From contig NZ_ACDZ02000014.1 of the NCBI RefSeq assembly GCF_000173915.1, forward strand, positions 248,001 through 312,000: a DNA stretch of 64,000 nt, in the 5' to 3' direction. Made by a program: the position numbers and the translations under genes. Source of the DNA: Gemella haemolysans ATCC 10379. GTDB lineage: Bacteria > Bacillota > Bacilli > Staphylococcales > Gemellaceae. A model generated the notes under the pieces. The model did no database searches, had not been told where the DNA came from, and was given only the letters and a program-made list of their open reading frames with translations. The stretch's first letter is position 1. Every line of letters starts with the position of its first letter. Below, one piece after another: positions 20,201 to 25,779 of the stretch.

Positions 20201-20233
20201 GTTGGACTAAGAAGAAGACGTAAACAAAAATAA
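11294..20233 (+). CDS. Giant LPXTG-anchored repeat surface protein (YSIRK signal, MucBP-like and Rib-like repeats)
   Basis: A 2979-residue cell-wall protein. Residues 21-48 are a YSIRK-type signal (YGIKKFKVGTASVLIAAG), with cleavage likely after Ala48. About 98-175 is a helical, FIVAR-like stretch. About 280-700 is a non-repeated, Gly/Asn-rich beta domain likely to be the ligand-binding head. About 700-980 has Ig/cadherin-like modules. About 1000-1620 holds two Muc_B2-like domains (TRTIKYLKEE... and KRVISYVKKD...), each followed by a MucBP-like domain. About 1624-2912 is a stalk of Rib/alpha-like modules of roughly 70 residues. LPNTG is at 2947-2951, then a hydrophobic helix and RRRRKQK. It is probably an adhesin for mucins or other host glycoproteins, anchored by sortase. 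AAGGAGG precedes the start. Domain names are assigned by eye. Confidence 0.9.
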   Translation: MYSKNNKRMIIQKKQEKINYYGIKKFKVGTASVLIAAGFAFLGTNAFASDNAENSTALATDKPSPDTKLNTENNTSSRLVEKDETKNLKAGNVDSSQPKVEKQLNKTELENSINRLQVAIEKAGVNDKTKSFIEEAKLELASAQNLAQDSTATQEEINRKVVELKNKAFVLESMKKVSTEPKEEKVNKNNDPRNGKAIPGKGESGFRATPTGVGEQAAEGPTSNNKRGVGANPVDNVISSLKNQFGDIDFNTQDVKTKSATVENQYSRNNASSPKPAPVKLGKITYNWKEKRIENEIDGWKIEGTNNYVTAIKPEAPTEFAADRPAGFDPKPSKVYDNNGSIDRQYNDTPTPNNPLAPNKANQNYANGVNYSSVPGVPLNNAAHSAVGKGYYIQLNKKGTQISKEFNVNPNSRLYLSALTGGAYGNMGTAGTGEKVEITVTDADTGEVLTTLRDANNNSETTHVSTPYGDGGNGNGFGFWRTIINTPNTTKKIKVTIKALEDGPAFKKTYPVKGKTEIEDGYFVGGVNLTVGAALEMTTDVVRGKSTSEYGEDVLYKDNESGQLKVTVKNVGGLPTYGAYEYTIKIPEGVELKDSIKKANEWNWPGPYQVVSYDETTRTLRLKFNAGDSVPAKNGTRTFGIDFTTAKNFKGTATFKVTAEIKEGFTDLQGNRVLENGAVVNPNSPYRNTFNALGNTDKPDYYYNKTIYIDTVKPVAPTVEPVHTDSINGEKTDKNQVKELLVSVPTEKQKNLTDETREKQDIVENDRNNGTNRDANTEVDNIKEAIGGLTSLKVTLPNSKTPITLTKKADGWYNGATKVEVRDGKLVVPVPAGTDLTEANETTNPDKRIKVTVLDKAGNESDPAYANVLNEAPTVAVEKRDLYVYKTKEADKWNNAKVLEKAKPSATDLEDDRDGVDSTKPTIAVSDAGNLDTTTVGDYTVKVQSTDSEGKKSTEADVTVHVLDLIKVDPTVTTDPTNPSTTSPVSPKTADKPVKEGDENLGKYPAGVAREDLVKEVTRTIKYLKEEDANKDDATPLYAEKVQKVTYKRTATVNPETKEVTYSDWEVYNGADKLTDATADGTKGKYNSVESPVINNYLLVDNADKLVPEKDAPKPAQNGTVSPEVKKVLYKEIGSFVPEYPAGKKPQGAPDKINYPNHLTDPTKPGDFSTVTIPYVPGYAPVYNGQELTPKNPNDPTQGYNVPEGFTPADNFGTSPITYTPSTQKAKVVIEKKVDGGANEVVSSFDLTGKSGSELPASTDVDNKIKELKNQGYEVESDEYHTQDNHHPIFDDKEDVNPTDGSSAPSQTFKIVVKPRIVEVPSSTPHEKDSPVDPNGENPELKWPEGLTESDLNTTAKRVISYVKKDSDTAPEVKAKDDTVQTVPFTRKASVNLVTKEVTYTDWESPNKTWDKVEVDVLPGYIADKKEVPAKEAVTPAKDTKVIPDETDKVTYTKIGSWIPVDPATGKDGEPIPFPNDPNDPTKTGEITEIIPHKDGYTPKDGNGTPLEPVNPANPEQGYKPPKITDPKTNIKITYDKDDQKAKVKFVSVDDKGVETPLDAKYNIDDLAGKSGDKIPEEKVQARVDVLKSMGYDIVDNPFDQDPTFDTKKEIDQEFTIKVKPQVSTAKPVYVVEGDKPSSEKLKDAVTTKGNEKTVDETKLPDTTDKVGDETLTAPVTVTYGSGDNKREETVNVPVKVVKGYPQIVPVDPTTAPKAEDSIDPADYPEGAKFTYEKDPDTSSIGDKQVKVIVTDKEGNELVRVPATVRVVDSKPQFVVADPKKPQPDVKSSITPEEYPEGTKFKYKEPVDTTTSGEKDVVVVAELDGKTIVEVPAKVMVVDPKTQYVFEDPAKPQPSADESIDPEQYPEGTKFTYKDGDVDTTTPGDKKVTVVAKDGEDKLVEVPAVVKVLPLVKPEGLTVLKGSENLEAAVKAKAEEVVAALPKDKLPEGVTVKVKEVKAGTTPTTAEVTETGKPKPATVVIEYTDDKGNVVGTKEVEVPVTVVGSTPKPVVLFEGEKPTKAKDAVTPGQGGTVGEPTTLPETAGKAGATDVTVEVPVTYPGIKDPEKVTVPVTVLPVAKGEVTVAKNTTPDKLKELAKAKAEEAVQAKDFTDKLPKGATVTVGDVTKAIEDTVTAKKGTGVTTVEVPVTYTVDGKDYTTTIPVTVNVKGSDVKPVYVVEGDQPKAEDVNKAIIPDTDGTKTPVTDEDINKAIPTTEGKVGDKDVKVTTKVTYPNNVEEPVTVPVTVLPKVKPEGVVVPKNSDKTELAKVVKEKAEEAAKKLEGLPEGVTVTVTNVETTPGTDKTGEQKPAKVQVKYTDKDGNEITKVIEVPVNVVEAVPTPVETPVTNTPLAKEDIAKYVKVPEGGKVTNVENLPDLTTPGKKAPVKVTVTLPNGKTITVEVPVNVTPVKEIETPVTNTPLTPEDYTKGIKIPEGGKVTNVENIPDLTTPGKKDPVKVTVELPNGKVITVEVPVNVTPVKEIETPVTKTPLTPEDYTKGIKIPEGGKVTNVENIPDLTTPGKKDPVKVTVELPNGKVITVEVPVTVTPIKEIVKNVGDPITNEDVEKNVKIPEGGKIVSIGDKPGTDTPGVKPVVPVVIELPNGKQITIEVPVIVKPKVTPVVVTVGTPVTAEDVKKHVDLPKGWKVTKVGEIPTTATPGEKTSVTVEVELPDGRKITVEVPVIVTPKVSTIIVPQGTPITKDDVKNHIDLPKEPGWEIVEIGEIPSTIPAGVKPSVKVKVKLPNGKVIELEVPVISTPKVTPIEVEVGTPITKDDVKKHIELPKEPGWEIVEVGEIPTTETPGQKTAVKVKVKLPTGEIVELEVPVTVTPKATPAPRPTVKTTPIVVEVGTPITKEDVIKHVELPKGAEIVEVGEIPTTETAGQKPSVKVKVKLPTGEIVEVEVPVTVTPKKETPAPRPEKPSTPEVPATPEAPKAPVAKTGEKVLPNTGIADENSALAGLGLAILGLVGLRRRRKQK
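18308..18937 (+). repeat. Three tandem 210-bp repeats within the adhesin gene
   Basis: Units at 18308-18517, 18518-18727 and 18728-18937, each coding 70 residues. The second and third are almost identical at the DNA level; the first differs at more positions. More diverged copies of the same module continue to about 20030. Such repeats can expand or contract by recombination and can be misassembled from short reads. Confidence 0.85.
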
Positions 20234-20237
20234 TAAT

Positions 20238-20267
20238 AAAAAGAGAAGCGATTTGCTTCTCTTTTTA
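20238..20267 (+). terminator. Rho-independent terminator after the adhesin
   Basis: A perfect 12-base stem (AAAAAGAGAAGC with GCTTCTCTTTTT) starts 5 bases after the stop codon. Confidence 0.9.
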
Positions 20268-20321
20268 TATATATTGAGATTGATAATGAAATGTCAAGAG
20301 AAGAAAGAGTTTAGAAGGAAA

Positions 20322-20366
20322 TAAAAAAAAGAATCTAAACTAGTGTTAATGTTTAGATTCTTTTTT
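20322..20366. terminator. Bidirectional terminator between the adhesin and the hypothetical gene
   Basis: GAATCTAAAC (20331-20340) pairs with GTTTAGATTC (20351-20360). An A run lies on the left and a T run on the right, so it can end transcription from both sides. It sits just past the stop of the minus-strand gene. Confidence 0.8.
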
Positions 20367-20370
20367 ATGT

Positions 20371-20919
20371 TTATTTAGGTTTTTTCGAAATTAATGCTGA
20401 AAAGTCTAAATCATCGTATTTACTTTTATTTAGACCTGTTAAAGAATCGAAATCTGTATCAGGAAATAGTGGATCAAAATCGTCGAATTCAATATTAGAG
20501 ATGTTAATGTTTGAGGGGTTGTCAAAAGTAAATTTGTTTGAATTAATTGTTTCAAAATAGGTATTATTATCCGCAATATTAAAAAATTTGTTAAGTTCTA
20601 TCTGGTCACTATAACTTGGAGTTGTATGATTATCATCATAATTATACTCGATGGAAATTTCTCCAAAATTTTCGTTAGCTGATTCTTGCGGATTATAAAA
20701 TAACACACCGTATTCTTCTAAGAGTTCCTCTTTTGAATAATTTTTTAAAGGATCTTCTATAGGTGAAATTGTACTTTCATATATTTTTTTGACAAGATTT
20801 TCATCTGTTTGAATTTTATTGTCTTCAATCTTCCAAGTTGAAATAAGTCTATGTATTATATCTAATTGTTCATCTGAAAGTAGATGAAGTTTTGATTTAA
20901 TTTCATTTAGTTTTTCCAT
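20371..20919 (-). CDS. Hypothetical acidic protein in an operon with an HxlR regulator
   Basis: A 182-residue protein I do not recognise. The first 50 residues are helical and mixed-charge (MEKLNEIKSKLHLLSDEQLD); the rest is rich in Asp, Asn, Phe and Ser, ending in several DFD/DDLDF patches, and is probably disordered. No signal peptide, membrane helix or catalytic motif is visible. It starts 4 bases after the HxlR gene ends, so it is co-transcribed with that regulator; a role in the same stress response is inference only. A short-linear-motif partner protein is possible. Confidence 0.65.
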   Translation of the reverse strand: MEKLNEIKSKLHLLSDEQLDIIHRLISTWKIEDNKIQTDENLVKKIYESTISPIEDPLKNYSKEELLEEYGVLFYNPQESANENFGEISIEYNYDDNHTTPSYSDQIELNKFFNIADNNTYFETINSNKFTFDNPSNINISNIEFDDFDPLFPDTDFDSLTGLNKSKYDDLDFSALISKKPK

Positions 20920-20923
20920 AACT

Positions 20924-21268
20924 TTATACTGCTTCTTTGTTTTCTTTTAAATATTCTATGTAGTCATTTCCCCAAATTTCTAATTCATTTAGTACTGATT
21001 GGAATTTTTTTCCGATATCAGTTAAGCTGTACTCAACTTTTGGTGGAATTTGAGCATAAACCTTACGATTTATTAATCTATCTTGTTCTAATTGCTTTAA
21101 TTGTTTTGTTAATGTAGCTTGGGTAATTGTTCCTAGTGATCTTTGTAACTCATTAAATCTAACACTTTTATCCTCCAGTAGATGAAGAATTAATATTGTC
21201 CATTTTCCAGACAATATTTTTTGAGTTGTAAAAAAGGGGCAATTTCCAAAAGGTTCTTGTTGTTCCAT
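20924..21268 (-). CDS. HxlR/DUF24-family winged-helix regulator
   Basis: A 114-residue MarR-like repressor of the HxlR class: NCPFFTTQKILSGKWTILILHLL, RFNELQRSLGTITQATLTKQLKQLE (recognition helix) and a wing before VEYSLTDIGK. Cys10 in the NCP motif is where YodB/HypR-type members sense quinones or oxidants. It is divergent from a nitroreductase, the same pairing as Bacillus yodB-yodC, so it probably represses that gene and itself. The start at 21268 has AAGGAGA seven bases upstream; the frame stays open to 21304 but without a ribosome binding site. Confidence 0.88.
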   Translation of the reverse strand: MEQQEPFGNCPFFTTQKILSGKWTILILHLLEDKSVRFNELQRSLGTITQATLTKQLKQLEQDRLINRKVYAQIPPKVEYSLTDIGKKFQSVLNELEIWGNDYIEYLKENKEAV

Positions 21269-21295
21269 AAAAAATCTCCTTAAAATTTCGTTGGT

Positions 21296-21321
21296 ATTAT
21301 ACAATTCTATCTTAAAAGATA
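21296..21321 (-). promoter_or_regulatory. HxlR gene promoter and candidate operator
   Basis: On the minus strand a TATAAT occupies 21301-21296. Just upstream is the dyad TATCTTAAAAGATA (21308-21321), overlapping the spacer/-35 position, where bound repressor would block RNA polymerase. The operator role is inferred. Confidence 0.5.
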
Positions 21322-21344
21322 CTTACTATTCTAAAAAAACGTAC

Positions 21345-21392
21345 TTGATAAAATTTTGGTAAATATTATAATTATATATATAACAATTATAA
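21345..21392 (+). promoter_or_regulatory. Nitroreductase promoter with overlapping inverted repeat
   Basis: TTGATA (21345-21350), a 16-base spacer and TATAAT (21367-21372). An inverted repeat TTATAATT / AATTATAA (21366-21373 and 21385-21392) overlaps the -10 and may be the repressor site; the base composition makes chance pairing possible. Confidence 0.5.
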
Positions 21393-21439
21393 AGCAAATA
21401 ATAAAGTTTGGCAATAGCTAAAAAACGGAGGACATAACA

Positions 21440-22030
21440 ATGACAGAAGCAAAAAATTTATATCAAAACAGAAGAAGTGTTTATGCACTAGGTAAAAATT
21501 TACCAATTTCAGAACAAGATGCATTAGAAATTATCGATAATGCAGTTAAATACTCACCAAGTGCTTTTAACTCACAAACTGCACACGCAGTAGTTTTACT
21601 AGGTGAAAATCACCAAAAATTATGGGATATTACATTTGATGAATTAGAAAAATTCTTACCAAATGAAGAAGCTAAAGCGGCTACAAAAGGTAAAATCGAT
21701 AGTTTTGCTGCAGCATATGGAACAATTTTATTCTTCGAAGATCACGATGTAGTAAAAGGTCTTCAAGAACAATTTCCATCATATGCTGATAACTTCCCAA
21801 TTTGGTCAGAACAATCAACAGGAATTGCATCATTTGCAGTTTGGAATGCATTAGCAGAGGCTGGAGTTGGAGCTAACATTCAACACTATAACCCAGTAAT
21901 TGATGAAAAAGTTGCTGCTGAATGGAATATTCCTGCAAACTTAGTACTACGTGCTCAAATGCCATTTGGTGAAAAATTACAAGAAGCTGCACCAATTGAA
22001 AGAACTTCAAGAGTAAGAGTAGTAAAATAG
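21440..22030 (+). CDS. Nitroreductase family protein (FMN-dependent NAD(P)H oxidoreductase)
   Basis: A 196-residue flavoprotein of the YodC/HBN type. RRSVYALGK is the FMN phosphate-binding N-terminal motif, then SPSAFNSQTAHAVVL, ASFAVWNALAEAGVGANIQHYNP and a late PFGEK. It would reduce nitro compounds or quinones using NAD(P)H in the cytoplasm. It is divergent from the HxlR regulator, which points to redox or quinone induction. GGAGG lies 8 bases before the ATG. The true substrate cannot be told from sequence. Confidence 0.9.
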   Translation: MTEAKNLYQNRRSVYALGKNLPISEQDALEIIDNAVKYSPSAFNSQTAHAVVLLGENHQKLWDITFDELEKFLPNEEAKAATKGKIDSFAAAYGTILFFEDHDVVKGLQEQFPSYADNFPIWSEQSTGIASFAVWNALAEAGVGANIQHYNPVIDEKVAAEWNIPANLVLRAQMPFGEKLQEAAPIERTSRVRVVK

Positions 22031-22061
22031 GATTTGATTTAACGACGGATTAAATGAGTAA

Positions 22062-22099
22062 TAATAACGCTGAGATAGTGATATCTTGGCGTTATTTTA
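22062..22099 (+). terminator. Terminator after the nitroreductase
   Basis: AATAACGC (22063-22070) pairs with GCGTTATT (22089-22096), followed by TT. Confidence 0.75.
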
Positions 22100-22204
22100 T
22101 GATTTTATTAGAAATGATTACTAAACGAATGATTTATGTAGGGAAAGACGCTTGATTTTGTGATAAATGATTATTTCTATAAATATTATTTGTACCTTTA
22201 GTTG

Positions 22205-22233
22205 TTGGAATATACTGGTAAATATGATATTAT
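22205..22233 (+). promoter_or_regulatory. Promoter of the tsaE-tsaB-rimI-tsaD operon
   Basis: TTGGAA (22205-22210), a 17-base spacer and TATTAT (22228-22233) with a TG upstream of the -10. Confidence 0.6.
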
Positions 22234-22272
22234 AGTAGTTGGTATATAAATAAAGATTTAGAAGGTTTAATA

Positions 22273-22725
22273 ATGTTAAAAATAGTAATAAAAGATTTAG
22301 AAGATACTAAACGTTTAGCAAAAATAGTTAGTGAAGGTATAGAAGATAGATTAGTACTTTTGTTAAATGGAGATTTAGCAGCAGGGAAAACAACTTTTAC
22401 TAAGTATTTAGCAGAATATTTAGGGGTTAAGAGTGTGGTTAACTCACCAACTTTTAATATTATGAAAGAATATAAGTATCCTAATGGAAAGTTATATCAC
22501 ATTGATGCTTATCGTTTAGAAGATAGTGATGAAGATTTAGGATTTGAAGATATTTTCTTTGAAGATAATGTTAGTGTTATTGAGTGGGGAGAGTTTATTG
22601 AAGACTTTTTACCAAAAGAAAGATTAATTTTTAATATTCGATTAGTAGATGACCATAGAGAAGTTGAAATTATTTCTAATGGTGAATATGAGAAAATAGA
22701 AGAAAGGATATGTGAAAATTGGTAA
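22273..22725 (+). CDS. tsaE: tRNA threonylcarbamoyladenosine biosynthesis ATPase TsaE
   Basis: A 150-residue P-loop ATPase with Walker A GDLAAGKT at residues 33-40 (the common form is GDLGAGKT) and the conserved HIDAYRLED and IEWGE segments. It drives turnover of the TsaBD complex that puts t6A on A37 of ANN-decoding tRNAs. It is first in a four-gene overlapping operon. AGAAGG precedes the ATG. Confidence 0.95.
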   Translation: MLKIVIKDLEDTKRLAKIVSEGIEDRLVLLLNGDLAAGKTTFTKYLAEYLGVKSVVNSPTFNIMKEYKYPNGKLYHIDAYRLEDSDEDLGFEDIFFEDNVSVIEWGEFIEDFLPKERLIFNIRLVDDHREVEIISNGEYEKIEERICENW

Positions 22726-23387
22726 GTTTAATTGTAGAAGCTTCGAATGGTGTGTGTTCAATTGCATGTTTTGAAGAAAAAAATATTCTAGCCGAAAAAA
22801 ACTTTGTATGTAGTAATAACTTGTCCTCGGTTATTTTAGAAGAAATAGAAAAATGCTTAAAAGAAGCAAATAAGAAAAAAACTGATTTAACAGAAATAAT
22901 ATCTAGTGAGGGACCAGGTTCATATACAGCTATCCGTGTAGTTGCAGCAGTATGTAAAACACTAGCTTATACACTTAAGATTAAATTGAAAAAAGTTTCT
23001 TCTTTAAAATTACAGGCGTTATTGGAGTTTGATAGTAATAAGCTACTTGTACCTTTTATTGATGCACGACGTGGTAATGTTTTTGGTGCAGTATATGAAA
23101 ATATTGGGGGAAACTTAATAGAAACATTAGAAGAAGGGTATTACTCACTTGAAGAAATCAATGATTTCCTTGTTTCTCAGAACAAAGAATATGTATACAT
23201 CAGTAAAGATATAGAAAAGTTAAATGAACTCCTTCTTGATGGATTAAAAAATAATGAAATGGTTCGAGCAGCTAATGTTGTAAAAATATACGATTCATTA
23301 GAAGAAGTGGATTGTTATAATATGAAACCACAATATTTAAGAAAAACTGAAGCAGAAAGGGAACTTGAGAATGATAAAAGTAAATAA
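22719..23387 (+). CDS. tsaB: tRNA threonylcarbamoyladenosine biosynthesis protein TsaB
   Basis: A 222-residue ASKHA-fold scaffold protein, paralog of TsaD without its catalytic metal site. SEGPGSYTAIRVVAAVCKTLAY is the signature stretch, and FIDARRGNVFGAVY follows. It binds TsaD and TsaE. It appears to start with TTG at 22719, overlapping the tsaE stop by 7 bases, with AAGGA about 8 bases upstream; no ATG is better placed. Confidence 0.93.
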   Translation: MVSLIVEASNGVCSIACFEEKNILAEKNFVCSNNLSSVILEEIEKCLKEANKKKTDLTEIISSEGPGSYTAIRVVAAVCKTLAYTLKIKLKKVSSLKLQALLEFDSNKLLVPFIDARRGNVFGAVYENIGGNLIETLEEGYYSLEEINDFLVSQNKEYVYISKDIEKLNELLLDGLKNNEMVRAANVVKIYDSLEEVDCYNMKPQYLRKTEAERELENDKSK

Positions 23388-23823
23388 GGTAGATGTTAAT
23401 GATTTAGATGTATTATCAAGAATTGATATAGATAATTTTGAAGATGCGTGGACAAAAGAGATGTTTAAATCTGAGTTAGAACACGCTAATGCAGAATATT
23501 ATGGATTATTTAACGATGATGAAATTATTGGTTTTTGTGGTGGTTGGCTAGTTGCTGATGAATATCAAGTTAACAAAATAGTTATCGATAAACCGCACCA
23601 AAATAAAAAACTAGGTCAAATTTTCTTCACTTACGTTATGCAACTTTTAAAATTAAAAGGTGTAAAAAAAGCGATTGTAGAAGTTCGCGTAAGTAATATG
23701 CCGGCGATAACTGTCTATGAGAAAGCAGGATTTAGTACTATAGATATAAGAAAGAATTATTACAAAAATAATGGCGAAAATGCTTATGTAATGATAAGGG
23801 ATTTTAGCAATGAACGAATTTAA
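23371..23823 (+). CDS. rimI: RimI-type GNAT N-acetyltransferase (ribosomal protein S18 alanine)
   Basis: A 150-residue GNAT protein. The acetyl-CoA loop is around VNKIVIDKPHQNKKLGQIF (the usual RGxG is degenerate, KKLG), and RVSNMPAITVYEKAGFSTI is a strong RimI signature. It acetylates the N-terminal alanine of S18 in E. coli; in Firmicutes it is always found with tsaB/tsaD. The ATG at 23371 overlaps tsaB by 17 bases; a TTG two codons upstream is less likely. Confidence 0.88.
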   Translation: MIKVNKVDVNDLDVLSRIDIDNFEDAWTKEMFKSELEHANAEYYGLFNDDEIIGFCGGWLVADEYQVNKIVIDKPHQNKKLGQIFFTYVMQLLKLKGVKKAIVEVRVSNMPAITVYEKAGFSTIDIRKNYYKNNGENAYVMIRDFSNERI

Positions 23824-24850
23824 GAATTTAGATAATATAAACATATTAGCTATAGAAACAAGTTGTGATGAAACTAGTGTAGCTGTAGTTAAAAATGGTA
23901 AAGAAGTACTATCGAATATTGTAAGTAGTCAAATTGAAACACATAAGCAATTTGGCGGGGTAGTACCTGAAATAGCGAGTAGACAACATATAGAAGTAGT
24001 GATGCAGATTGTTGAAGAAGCGCTAGAAGGAGCAAAAACAGCATTAGATGAAATAGATGCAATTTGTGTAACACAAGGACCGGGATTAATAGGTTCATTA
24101 CTAGTTGGTGTTAATGTGGCGAAAACATTAAGTTATGCTTTAGATAAACTTCTAATTGCAGCACATCATATTGCAGGTCATATCTATGCTAGTAATATTG
24201 ATAATGATATAGTATACCCATCACTAGCACTTGTAGTTAGTGGAGGACACACTGAACTTGTATATTTAAAAGATGAACTTGATTTTGAAATAATCGGTTC
24301 TACTCATGATGATGCTGTAGGTGAAGCTTACGATAAGGTAGCTAGACAGTTAAATCTTGAGTACCCTGGGGGTCCTAAAGTAGATAAACTAGCAAAATTA
24401 GGTGAAGATAAGTATAAATTCCCTCGTGCGATGATTGATAGTGACGATTATAACTTTAGTTTTTCAGGTATGAAGTCAGCAGTGATTAACTTTGTACATA
24501 ATGCAAAACAACGTGGTGAAGAGATCGTACCTGAAGATTTAGCATGCAGCTTCCAAACAGCGGTAGTAGAAGTTTTAATTGCAAAAACTAAGAAATCTAT
24601 TGTGAATCTAGGTGTTAAGCAGTTGATTTTAGCAGGTGGTGTTGCAGGTAATAGTGAACTGCGTAAGCAAGTCTTAGAACTAGAACAACAATTAGGAGTA
24701 GAAGTACTTATTCCAAAAATGAGTTATTGTAGTGATAATGCTGCGATGATGGGAGCTGTAGGATACTATTATTATAAAAATAATATATTCGCTAATCCAT
24801 TAACGCTAAATGCGAAGTCAACATTAGACTTAGAAGAAGTTAGAGGATAA
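23810..24850 (+). CDS. tsaD: tRNA N6-adenosine threonylcarbamoyltransferase TsaD
   Basis: A 346-residue catalytic subunit of t6A synthesis (Gcp/Kae1 family). It starts with LAIETSCDETSVAVV, carries the metal-binding HHIAGHIYA (HxxxH), then VSGGHTELVY, DDAVGEAYDKVAR and VAGNSELR for nucleotide binding. It transfers threonylcarbamoyl to A37 of tRNA. It overlaps rimI by 14 bases and ends the operon. The partner TsaC (Sua5) is not in this window. Confidence 0.96.
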   Translation: MNEFKNLDNINILAIETSCDETSVAVVKNGKEVLSNIVSSQIETHKQFGGVVPEIASRQHIEVVMQIVEEALEGAKTALDEIDAICVTQGPGLIGSLLVGVNVAKTLSYALDKLLIAAHHIAGHIYASNIDNDIVYPSLALVVSGGHTELVYLKDELDFEIIGSTHDDAVGEAYDKVARQLNLEYPGGPKVDKLAKLGEDKYKFPRAMIDSDDYNFSFSGMKSAVINFVHNAKQRGEEIVPEDLACSFQTAVVEVLIAKTKKSIVNLGVKQLILAGGVAGNSELRKQVLELEQQLGVEVLIPKMSYCSDNAAMMGAVGYYYYKNNIFANPLTLNAKSTLDLEEVRG

Positions 24851-24861
24851 ACATTAGAAGG

Positions 24862-24918
24862 GAACTGACTCGTCAAAATTGATTTTTTAAAATTATGATT
24901 TTTGAGTCACGCTCTTTT
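24862..24918 (+). repeat. Copy 1 of a GACTC-ended hairpin repeat, probably also the tsaD terminator
   Basis: GACTC (24867-24871) and GAGTC (24904-24908) close a long imperfect AT-rich hairpin, followed by ACGCTCTTTTTA. A related hairpin with the same right end lies at 59894-59953. The T run makes it usable as a terminator. Confidence 0.6.
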
Positions 24919-24939
24919 TATAAATGTTTTGGTGTAATT

Positions 24940-25749
24940 ATGAAAAAACAACTTGATGAATTATTAGATACTAATTTACAACAAATAAATCATATTTCTG
25001 AAAATAAGCATTTTATAGGATTTTCTAAAAGATTAGGACAACGAGTATTCGTTAAAATTTTTAAAGATCCATTAAAATATAAACTAGAGTATAAAGTTTT
25101 AAGAAATAAAGGTAATTTTTTATTAGATTTTTCTGAGTATTCTGCACTAGTATTGAAATATGAAGACTTTACTCCACTAAATAAGGAAAACATAAATGAT
25201 GAAGATATAATAAAAATTGCAGTGTTAATATCTGATTTTTATAGAGGAAATTGTCTCTCAATTGAAAATGACAAAGAAATTTCATTGGAAAAAGTTCTAG
25301 AAAAAAATGTATATAGATTAGCTTCTAGAAAAGAGTATACTAAAATAAGTAAGCTTCATTCTAGATTTTTAAAAAATATTAGTAAATTAGAAGAAGAGTA
25401 TGAAAAAACACTAGTTTTAATTCATGGAGATTTCGGTCTTAGAAATATTATGAGAAAAGACGATAATCTAGTATTAATAGATTTCGAAAGAGTTAAATAT
25501 GCTAGTTATTATTTAGATTTTATTAAATATTTCTATCAAGATTTAGATAATGATAAATTTAAAAAAGATCTATTTTTAAAACATTATTATAAACATTCAA
25601 ATGAGGAAGTTCTTTCTGAGGAACTAGAGTACTGCATGATTTTCATATCGGCATTAGGTATTTTAAACTACACCCTACGTGTTAAAGATAAAGAATTTGA
25701 GAAGTTAGGATTAAAGATGTTAGAAGATGTTGTAAATTATTACATTTAA
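24940..25749 (+). CDS. Aminoglycoside phosphotransferase/choline kinase-fold protein
   Basis: A 269-residue kinase-like protein. The catalytic loop IHGDFGLRN has His162, Asp164 and Asn169, and LIDFERVKYASY supplies the metal-binding Asp181, as in APH and choline kinases. The N-lobe carries a plausible ATP lysine in RVFVKIFKD. The substrate is unknown; a small-molecule or sugar kinase is likelier than antibiotic resistance, since the genome neighbourhood shows no mobile DNA. The ATG at 24940 is chosen because upstream codons run through the hairpin repeat; the ribosome binding site is weak. Confidence 0.7.
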   Translation: MKKQLDELLDTNLQQINHISENKHFIGFSKRLGQRVFVKIFKDPLKYKLEYKVLRNKGNFLLDFSEYSALVLKYEDFTPLNKENINDEDIIKIAVLISDFYRGNCLSIENDKEISLEKVLEKNVYRLASRKEYTKISKLHSRFLKNISKLEEEYEKTLVLIHGDFGLRNIMRKDDNLVLIDFERVKYASYYLDFIKYFYQDLDNDKFKKDLFLKHYYKHSNEEVLSEELEYCMIFISALGILNYTLRVKDKEFEKLGLKMLEDVVNYYI

Positions 25750-25779
25750 ATAACTATTAAGGAATAGGAGAGTTGAAGA

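Noticed and set aside
24940-25749. Aminoglycoside resistance gene
   Set aside because: Only the general kinase motifs are shared; there is no mobile element around it and composition matches the neighbours.
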